Program-made: the position numbers and the translations under genes
Assembly (NCBI RefSeq): GCF_023156535.1
Contig: NZ_JALNMH010000020.1
Location: forward strand, 1-44,700
DNA: 44,700 bases
Direction: 5' to 3'
Origin: Pseudomarimonas salicorniae
Lineage (GTDB): Bacteria; Pseudomonadota; Gammaproteobacteria; Xanthomonadales; Xanthomonadaceae
Shown: positions 38,654 through 44,700 of the stretch, piece after piece
Layout: each line of letters starts with the position of its first letter
Numbering within the stretch: the first letter of the stretch is position 1
The notes under the pieces: generated by a model
Database searches by the model: none
The model's input: only the letters and a program-made list of their open reading frames with translations
What the model was told of the DNA's origin: nothing

Positions 38654-38789
38654 TCCGACGCCTGGATCCTTAGGGAATTTCGGAAGCTCAGGCTGAAGCC
38701 GGTCGCGAGGGCCACAGCCACCCGATCCTCCGACACCCTCCGAGGTCGTCTTGCCACGGAAAAGACGACCCACAGGCTAGCTTTAGCGG

Positions 38790-39785
38790 ATGCCAGGCCC
38801 CGACCTCATCGAACTGCGCCCCGAGGGCCTCTACTGCCCCGCGGGCGACTTCCATATCGACCCCTGGCGTCCTGTTCCGCGGGCGGTGATCACCCATGGG
38901 CATAGCGATCACGCGCGCAGCGGGATGGGCGAGTACCACGCTTTGGCGGACGGCGCCGGTATCCTGCGCTGGCGGCTGGGCGAGGTGCCGCTCATCGAGT
39001 ACGGCTATGGCGAGGCCTTCGACCTCGGCGGCGTGCGCGTCTCGCTGCACTCGGCGGGGCATGTGCTGGGCTCGGCCCAGGTGCGCATCGAACAGGGCGA
39101 GCGGGTCTGGGTGGCGAGCGGCGACTACAAGCGCCAGCCCGACCCGACCTGCGCGCCGTTCGAGGTGGTGCCCTGCGACACCTTTATCACCGAGGCCACC
39201 TTCGCGCTGCCGGTGTATCGCTGGCAGGACACGCCCGAGGTGGCGCGGGAGATCCTGGCCTGGCAGGCCGAGTGCGCGGCGCGCGGGGTGGCCGCGGTGC
39301 TGCTGTGCTATGCGCTGGGCAAGGCGCAGCGACTGCTGGCCGAACTCGGGCGACTCGGCGCGCAGAAGCTGTGGCTGCACGGGGCGATGGTCGCCGGCGT
39401 CGAGGCCTATCGCGCAGCAGGCGTGGCGCTGCCGGAGACGCGCGCGGTCAGCGAGTTGGAGAAGGGCGAGGACACCGCCGGCGCGCTGGTGTTCGCGCCG
39501 CCCTCGGCCGCCGGCACGCCCTGGATGAAACGCTTCCGCGGCGCCCAGCTGGGCTTTGCCTCGGGCTGGATGCGGGTCCGCGGCAACCGCCGCCGTCGCG
39601 GCTACGAGCGCGGCTTCGTGGTCAGCGATCATGCCGACTGGCCGGCCCTGCTGCAGACCGTCGAGGACTGCGGCGCCCGGCGCGTGATCGCCACCCACGG
39701 CGATCCCTCTGCCCTGATCCGCGTACTGCGGGAACGCGGTGTTCAGGCTGACACGTTTACCACACCGTTCGACAGCGGCGACTGA
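38790..39785 (+). CDS. Ligase-associated metallo-beta-lactamase exonuclease
   Basis: A 331-residue DNA exonuclease of the metallo-beta-lactamase/beta-CASP type. The metal motif HGHSDH is at 36-41; further metal and active-site features are SAGHVLGSAQ, ASGDYKRQPDP and FVVSDHADWP, with a late His in IATHGDPS. It belongs to the group called ligase-associated DNA damage response exonuclease, conserved beside an ATP-dependent ligase, an Lhr-type helicase and a phosphoesterase; all four are present here in order. The stop overlaps the start of the ligase gene (TGATG), so the two are coupled. ATG 38790 has no strong ribosome site. Confidence 0.94.
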   Translation: MPGPDLIELRPEGLYCPAGDFHIDPWRPVPRAVITHGHSDHARSGMGEYHALADGAGILRWRLGEVPLIEYGYGEAFDLGGVRVSLHSAGHVLGSAQVRIEQGERVWVASGDYKRQPDPTCAPFEVVPCDTFITEATFALPVYRWQDTPEVAREILAWQAECAARGVAAVLLCYALGKAQRLLAELGRLGAQKLWLHGAMVAGVEAYRAAGVALPETRAVSELEKGEDTAGALVFAPPSAAGTPWMKRFRGAQLGFASGWMRVRGNRRRRGYERGFVVSDHADWPALLQTVEDCGARRVIATHGDPSALIRVLRERGVQADTFTTPFDSGD

Positions 39786-41377
39786 TGGACGCCTTCGCCG
39801 CCCTCTACCAGCGTCTCGACCGCAGCACCGCCACCCGCGACAAGCAGGCGGCGATCGACGCCTATCTGGATGCCGCCGACCCCGGCTCGGCGAGCTGGGC
39901 GGTCTGGCTGCTGTGTGGCGGCCGCCTGCGCGGCCTCGCCCGCAGCGGCGAGCTGCGCGCCTGGGCCGCCGAGGCCAGCGGCCTGCCGGACTGGCTGGTC
40001 GAGGAAAGCTACAGCCACGTCGGCGATCTGGCCGAGACCTGCTGCCTGCTGCTGCCGGAGCCGGCTGCGCCGCCGCCCGAGCGCAGTCTGCAGCAGTGGA
40101 TCGAAGAGGATCTGCTGCCGCTCAAGGGCGCTGATGAAGGGCCGCGGCGCGAAAAGGTGCTCGAAGCCTGGCGCACCCTGCCCTTCGCCCAGCGCCTCGT
40201 CTTCACCAAGCTGCTGACCGGCGCCCTGCGCATCGGCGTCGCCCAGGGACTGGTGCAGCAGGTGCTGGCGCGGCGCTCCGGCCAACCGGCAGCGACGATT
40301 GCCCAGCGCCTGCTCGGCGACTGGGCACCCTCGGCAGCCTTTCATGCCAACCTGCTCTCGCCCGAGGCGCAGCCGGGCGATGCCACCCTGCCCTACCCCT
40401 TCTTCCTCGCCTCTCCGCTGGAACGTGAGGTGGAGACGCTCGGCGCCATCGACGACTGGCTACTGGAATGGAAATGGGACGGCATCCGCCTGCAGCTGAT
40501 CCGCCGCGGCGGCGAGACCGCGCTGTGGTCGCGCGGCGAGGAGCGCCTCGATGGGCGCTTTCCCGAGATCGAGCAGGCCGCCGAGGCCCTGCCCGACGGC
40601 AGCGTGCTGGACGGCGAGCTGCTGGCCTGGCGCGAAGGAGATCCGCTACCGATGCCGTTCTCCGCCCTGCAGACCCGCATCCAGCGGCGCAAGCCGGGCG
40701 CGAAGTCGCTTCGTGAGGCGCCGGTGCGATTGCTGACCTACGACCAACTCGAAGCCGCAGGGCGGGACCTGCGCGAAACGCCGCTCGCAGCCCGCAGGGC
40801 CAGGCTCGCCTCGCTGCTTGAGCAGATTGCTTCACCGTGCATCGGTCTATCGCCGACGGTCGAGGTTGGCGAATGGCAGGCCGCTGCCGCGCTGCGCGAG
40901 ACCGCCCGCGAACGCGGCGTCGAGGGCCTGATGCTCAAGCGCCGCGACTCGGTCTACCAGGCCGGGCGCCGCCGCGGCGACTGGTGGAAGTGGAAGATCG
41001 ACCCGCTCACGGTCGACGCGGTGCTGATCTACGCCCAGGCCGGGCATGGAAGGCGCAGCAACCTGTATACCGACTACACCTTTGCGCTGTGGGATGGCGA
41101 GGCCCTGGTGCCGGTGGCCAAGGCCTACTCGGGCCTGTCGGATGCCGAGATCGGCCGGCTCGACCGCTGGATCCGTAGCCACACCACCGAGCGCTTCGGC
41201 CCGGTGCGCGCGGTGCAGCCGCTGCAGGTGTTCGAGCTGGCCTTCGAAGGGGTCAATCGCAGCCCGCGGCACAAGTCGGGCATCGCGGTGCGCTTTCCGC
41301 GCATCCTGCGCTGGCGCGAGGACAAGCCGGCCGCCGAGGCGGATCGGCTGGAGCAGCTGGCGGCGCTGGCGCGATGA
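39785..41377 (+). CDS. ATP-dependent DNA ligase, repair-cluster type
   Basis: A 530-residue ligase. An N-terminal DNA-binding domain (about 1-200, with FTKLLTGALRIGVAQGLVQQ) precedes the adenylation domain. The nucleophile is K230 in EWKWDGIRLQL (motif I). The other nucleotidyl-transferase motifs follow: LDGELLAW, RGVEGLMLKRRDSVYQ and WWKWKIDPLTVDAVL. The OB-fold ends with RFPRILRWREDKPAAE (motif VI region). It is distinct from the NAD-dependent LigA used for replication, and its partners here suggest repair ligation. Its stop overlaps the helicase start (ATGA). No LigD-type polymerase or nuclease domain is fused. Confidence 0.96.
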   Translation: MDAFAALYQRLDRSTATRDKQAAIDAYLDAADPGSASWAVWLLCGGRLRGLARSGELRAWAAEASGLPDWLVEESYSHVGDLAETCCLLLPEPAAPPPERSLQQWIEEDLLPLKGADEGPRREKVLEAWRTLPFAQRLVFTKLLTGALRIGVAQGLVQQVLARRSGQPAATIAQRLLGDWAPSAAFHANLLSPEAQPGDATLPYPFFLASPLEREVETLGAIDDWLLEWKWDGIRLQLIRRGGETALWSRGEERLDGRFPEIEQAAEALPDGSVLDGELLAWREGDPLPMPFSALQTRIQRRKPGAKSLREAPVRLLTYDQLEAAGRDLRETPLAARRARLASLLEQIASPCIGLSPTVEVGEWQAAAALRETARERGVEGLMLKRRDSVYQAGRRRGDWWKWKIDPLTVDAVLIYAQAGHGRRSNLYTDYTFALWDGEALVPVAKAYSGLSDAEIGRLDRWIRSHTTERFGPVRAVQPLQVFELAFEGVNRSPRHKSGIAVRFPRILRWREDKPAAEADRLEQLAALAR

Positions 41378-43830
41378 ACGCACGCCGCTCGGACAGCGCG
41401 ATGGACGCGGCGCAGGCGCGGCTCGAGGCCTGGTTTGCGGCGCAGGGCTACGCGCCGCTGGCGCACCAGCGCGAGGTGTGGACGGCCTATCTCGCCGGCC
41501 GCAGCGGCCTGCTGCATACGCCTACCGGCAGCGGCAAGACCCTGGCGGTGGCCGGCGGCCCCTTGATCGAGGCCCTCGCCGAGGGTGATCGCGGCGGCGC
41601 GCCGCGGCTGCTCTGGATCACCCCGCTGCGCGCCCTGGCGGCGGATACCGCGCGTGCGCTGCAGGTTGCCATCGACGGACTGGGCCTGGGCTGGCAGGTG
41701 GTGCTGCGCACCGGCGATGCCAGCGCGCGCGACAAGCGCCTGGCTCGCTCGGGGAAACGCGAGGTGGTGGTGACCACGCCCGAGTCCCTGTCCCTGCTGC
41801 TGTCCTATGCCGATACCCAGGCCAGCCTCGACAGCCTGCGCGCGGTGGTGGTCGACGAGTGGCACGAGCTGCTGGGCAGCAAACGCGGTGTCCTGCTGGA
41901 ACTGGGCCTTGCCCGGCTGCGCCAGCGGGTGTCGGGGCTGCGCTGCTGGGGGCTGTCGGCCACCCTGGGCAATCTTGAGGAGGCCGCGCAGGTGCTGTTG
42001 CCCGGCGAGGCCAAACCGCACTGCGTTGGCGGCGCGCCGCGGCGACGCACCGAGGTGGAATGCCTGCTGCCCCGCGAGCCCGGCCGCTTTCCCTATGCCG
42101 GCCACCTCGGGCTCTCCCAGCTGCCCCAGGTGCTGCAGCGGCTGATAGCCGCGCCGAGCAGCCTGGTCTTCACCAACACCCGCGCGCAGGCCGAGCTCTG
42201 GCACCAGGCGCTGTCCGCGGTCTGGCCGGAAGACCTGTCGACGCTGGCCCTGCACCATGGCTCGATCGACCCGGCGCAGCGCCGGGCGGTCGAGCAGGCG
42301 CTTGCCGCAGGCCGGCTGCGCGCGGTGGTCGCGACCAGCAGCCTCGATCTCGGGGTCGATTTTCCGCCGGTCGAGCAGGTGCTGCAGATCGGCAGCCCCA
42401 AGGGCGTGGCCCGCCTGCTGCAGCGCGCCGGGCGCGCCAAGCATCGACCCGGCGAGAGCGGGGCGATCCTCGGCGTGCCGACCCATGCGCTGGAAATCGC
42501 CGAGTACGCCGCCGTGCGCCGGGCGGTGGAACGCGATGCGGTGGAGTCGCGGCCACCCTTGGTCGGCTGTCTGGACGTACTCGCCCAGCATGCGGTCACC
42601 CTGGCCCTGGGCGGCGGCTTCGAGGCCGACGCGCTGTTCGCCGAGGTGCGGCGCAGCCATGCCTATGCGGCGCTGGAGCGCGCCACCTTCGATGCCGTGC
42701 TGCGCTTTATCGAGGTCGGCGGCGAGGCGCTGGCGCACTACCCGGACTACCGCCGCGTGCGTCGCGACGAGACCGGCCGCTATGTGCTGGACGACCGACG
42801 CATCGCCCTGCGCCACCGGCTGTCGATCGGCACCATCAGCAGCGACGGCGCGCTGGCGGTCAAGCTGCTGCGCGGCAAGACGCTGGGCCATGTCGAGGAA
42901 CGCTTCGTCGGCCAGCTTACGCCGGGCGACCGCTTCCTGTTCGCCGGGCGCGCCCTGCAGCTGGTGCGGGTGGAGAACATGGTCGCTCTTGTGAAGCTGG
43001 CGCCCAAGCATGATGGCCGCGTTCCACGCTGGCAGGGCGGCCAGCTGCCGCTGTCGAACGCGGTCGGACCGCGCGTGGCCGAGGTGCTGGCCGACCCGCA
43101 GGACGCCGCCGAGCGTGCCGCGCTGGCGCCGCTGCGCGAGGCGCAGGCACGGCGCTCCCGGCTGCCCACGCCGGGCGGCCTGCTGGTCGAGCGCGCCGCC
43201 TCGCGCGAGGGCGAGCACCTGTTCGTCTATCCGTTCGCCGGCCGCCAGCTGCACGATGGTCTGGCCGCGCTGTGGGCCTGGCGACTGTCCCGGATCGCCC
43301 CGGGCACCTACACCTTCAGCTGCAGCGACTACGGACTGATGCTGTCCGGCGATGCGCTGCCTGCGCTGGACGCCGCGGCCTGGGCCGCCCTGCTGTCGCC
43401 GGACGGCCTGCATGAGGACCTTGCGCGGTGCCTCAATCTTGCCGAGCTGGCGCGCCGGCAGTTTCGCGAGGTTGCGCGCGTCGCTGGCCTGCTGCCGCCC
43501 TCCCTGCCCGGTCGCGCACCGCGCTCGCTGCGCGCCCTGCAGGCCAGCAGCGCCCTGCTGTTCGACGTGCTCAGCCGGCATGACCCCGGCCACCTGCTGC
43601 TGGCCCAGGCCGAGCGCGAGGTGCGCGAGCAGCAGCTGTGCGAGGACGCGCTGCGCGTCCTGCTGCGGCGGTTGTCCGCTTCGCCACGCAGCGAGGTCAC
43701 GCTCGAGGGCTTCAGCCCGCTGGCCTTCCCGCTCTGGGCGGAGAGCCAGCGCGGCCAGCTCAGCACCGAGGACTGGACCACCCGCGTGCGCCGCGCGGCC
43801 GAGAAGCTGGAGCGCGGACTTGCCCGCTGA
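41374..43830 (+). CDS. Lhr-Core, ligase-associated DEXH-box helicase
   Basis: An 818-residue superfamily 2 helicase. Motifs: TPTGSGKT at 49-56 (Walker A), TPLRALAAD, TTPESLSLLLS, VVDEWHEL with DEWH at 161-164 (motif II), GLSATLGN, VFTNTRAQAELW, TSSLDLGVDF and QRAGRAKHRPGE (motif VI). A winged-helix and Lhr-type C-terminal domain follows; it lacks the extra ~600 residues of full Lhr, so it is the core form. Such enzymes unwind 3'-tailed duplexes, by knowledge of Pseudomonas Lhr-Core. It overlaps the ligase stop upstream and the PdeM start downstream, indicating one coupled transcript. Confidence 0.96.
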   Translation: MNARRSDSAMDAAQARLEAWFAAQGYAPLAHQREVWTAYLAGRSGLLHTPTGSGKTLAVAGGPLIEALAEGDRGGAPRLLWITPLRALAADTARALQVAIDGLGLGWQVVLRTGDASARDKRLARSGKREVVVTTPESLSLLLSYADTQASLDSLRAVVVDEWHELLGSKRGVLLELGLARLRQRVSGLRCWGLSATLGNLEEAAQVLLPGEAKPHCVGGAPRRRTEVECLLPREPGRFPYAGHLGLSQLPQVLQRLIAAPSSLVFTNTRAQAELWHQALSAVWPEDLSTLALHHGSIDPAQRRAVEQALAAGRLRAVVATSSLDLGVDFPPVEQVLQIGSPKGVARLLQRAGRAKHRPGESGAILGVPTHALEIAEYAAVRRAVERDAVESRPPLVGCLDVLAQHAVTLALGGGFEADALFAEVRRSHAYAALERATFDAVLRFIEVGGEALAHYPDYRRVRRDETGRYVLDDRRIALRHRLSIGTISSDGALAVKLLRGKTLGHVEERFVGQLTPGDRFLFAGRALQLVRVENMVALVKLAPKHDGRVPRWQGGQLPLSNAVGPRVAEVLADPQDAAERAALAPLREAQARRSRLPTPGGLLVERAASREGEHLFVYPFAGRQLHDGLAALWAWRLSRIAPGTYTFSCSDYGLMLSGDALPALDAAAWAALLSPDGLHEDLARCLNLAELARRQFREVARVAGLLPPSLPGRAPRSLRALQASSALLFDVLSRHDPGHLLLAQAEREVREQQLCEDALRVLLRRLSASPRSEVTLEGFSPLAFPLWAESQRGQLSTEDWTTRVRRAAEKLERGLAR

Positions 43831-44497
43831 GCATGCTGTTTCACTTGTTGACCAGACTCTGCTGCTGCTCGGCGAGCGCGCCGTCTACTGGCCGGCGCAG
43901 CGCGCCTTGCTGATCGCCGACCTGCACCTTGGCAAGGCCGATGTGCTGCGCCGCGCCGGCATTCTCGCGCCGCGCGGCAACACCAGCGCCGACCTCGAAC
44001 GCCTGACCGCGCTGGTCGACCGCTACCGGCCGGAGGCGCTCTGGATTCTCGGAGATATGCTTCATGGGCCGCTGCGCGAGGCACCGTGGCTGGATCGCTG
44101 GCGGGATTTCCGCCAACCCCATCCCGGGCTGGAGATCCGGGTCATCGCCGGTAACCATGACCGCTCGCTCGATCCATCCCGACTCGGCGTCGAGCGGGTC
44201 GAGGGCATGGTGGAACTCGGGGGGCTGCGCCTGACCCACGAACCCCCTGCCGTCGCCGATCCGCTCGCGATCTGCGGCCACCTTCACCCCTGCGTCCGCC
44301 TCCCCGGCCTGGCACGACGCTGGCCGGCTTTCCGGCTCGACTCCACAGGCCTGCTGCTGCCGGCGTTCTCACTGCTGACGGGGGGTACCCTGGTCCAGCG
44401 CCGCGATGGTGTCCGCTGCTTCGCCTGCGTGGAAGGCAATGTCGTCCCGCTGCCCGCCTCGCCCGGATCCCGGCGACGGGCGAACGCTCCGAGCTGA
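43820..44497 (+). CDS. pdeM: PdeM, ligase-associated metallophosphoesterase
   Basis: A 225-residue manganese-dependent calcineurin-type phosphoesterase. Metal motifs: DLHLGK (D34, H36), GDMLHGP (D79), GNHD (N112, H113), THEPP (H140) and GHLHP (H154, H156). The frame has no ATG or GTG near the expected start; TTG 43820 has GGAG seven bases upstream and gives normal length, overlapping the helicase gene by 11 bases. An ATG at 43834 is in another frame. It completes the exonuclease-ligase-helicase-phosphoesterase repair cluster. Its role is probably 3'-end or single-strand DNA processing, by analogy with the family. Confidence 0.88.
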   Translation: MPAEHAVSLVDQTLLLLGERAVYWPAQRALLIADLHLGKADVLRRAGILAPRGNTSADLERLTALVDRYRPEALWILGDMLHGPLREAPWLDRWRDFRQPHPGLEIRVIAGNHDRSLDPSRLGVERVEGMVELGGLRLTHEPPAVADPLAICGHLHPCVRLPGLARRWPAFRLDSTGLLLPAFSLLTGGTLVQRRDGVRCFACVEGNVVPLPASPGSRRRANAPS

Positions 44498-44540
44498 GCG
44501 GCAACAGTGGGCGCGAAGTTCGCATTCGCCCCGGCCCCGC

Positions 44541-44604
44541 TGTAGGAGCCAGCTTGCTGGCGATAGGCGCCCCGGATGGGACGATCGCCAGCAAGCTGGC
44601 TCCT
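44541..44604. repeat. Paired 'ccagcttgctgg' REP element after the repair cluster
   Basis: Nearly identical to 13461-13527, including the left flank 'ggcgcgaagttcgcattcgc' (about 44511-44530) and the 19-base centre. The right unit ends 'ctccttgta' instead of 'ctcctaca', so its last bases have diverged. The remaining 96 bases to the window end show no gene. Confidence 0.88.
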
Positions 44605-44700
44605 TGTACCTTGGATCCGGCTTCAGATTCGCCTATACCACCGGTCGATTTCCGGGGAAGCCGCTTGCTCCTTGGGGCAGCTTTGGCTGACCTCGTATGT

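Noticed and set aside
43834-43913. ATG at 43834 as the PdeM start
   Set aside because: It is in a different frame from the phosphoesterase motifs and the frame closes quickly.

Overview
The window is high-GC DNA (roughly 68-70% by eye), gene-dense, with short REP-type palindromes scattered between genes. The gene families and repeats point to a gammaproteobacterium of the Xanthomonadales/Lysobacterales. The main indicators are olefin-pathway genes oleC and oleD of the Stenotrophomonas/Xanthomonas type, a lysyl endopeptidase ending in IFADGFEG, a homodimeric AceE, and GTAG/GTGG-type REP sequences. This is inference; no rRNA or other taxonomic marker is present. I see no tRNA, rRNA, CRISPR array, phage gene or transposase.

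Layout. 1-829: intergenic, built from REP units inside a 373-bp tandem duplication. 830-2173: DegQ-type periplasmic protease. 2594-4714 (-): unrecognised 706-residue protein of lower GC. 4839-6936: HAD phosphatase and M17 aminopeptidase. 7105-9864 (-): secreted lysyl endopeptidase-like protease. 10134-14805: four-gene ABC export system (membrane fusion protein, ATPase, two FtsX-type permeases) interrupted by REPs. 14927-17266: CHASE4-GGDEF-EAL protein. 17267-17717: 80-bp repeats. 17718-19204 (-): msrA, then a cupin and GNAT pair with overlapping codons. 19377-19907: Kbp-like BON-LysM protein. 20004-20729: a MITE-like element with about 150-bp inverted ends. 20765-23441 (-): exported alpha/beta hydrolase, sensor kinase and LytTR regulator joined by stop/start overlaps. 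23912-27011 (-): oleC-DUF3293-oleD, bracketed by inverted repeats of about 250 bp. 27404-29743 (-): tex. 30171-30758 (-): acetyltransferase. 30827-33514 (-): aceE. 33607-34512: BrkB/YihY. 34591-38469 (-): large FG-GAP surface protein with an IPTL-CTERM-like tail. 38790-44497: the four-gene nucleic-acid repair cluster exonuclease, ATP-dependent ligase, Lhr-Core helicase and PdeM phosphoesterase, with all neighbours overlapping.

How the genes work together. Most of the content is chromosomal housekeeping or envelope functions. Three sets look like cooperating units: the ABC exporter, the hydrolase/two-component operon, and the repair cluster. The least explained parts are the long inverted repeats that exactly bracket the partial ole operon (oleA and oleB are not in the window), the 726-bp element at 20004-20729, the coupling of a secreted hydrolase to a two-component system, and the 706-residue orphan protein.
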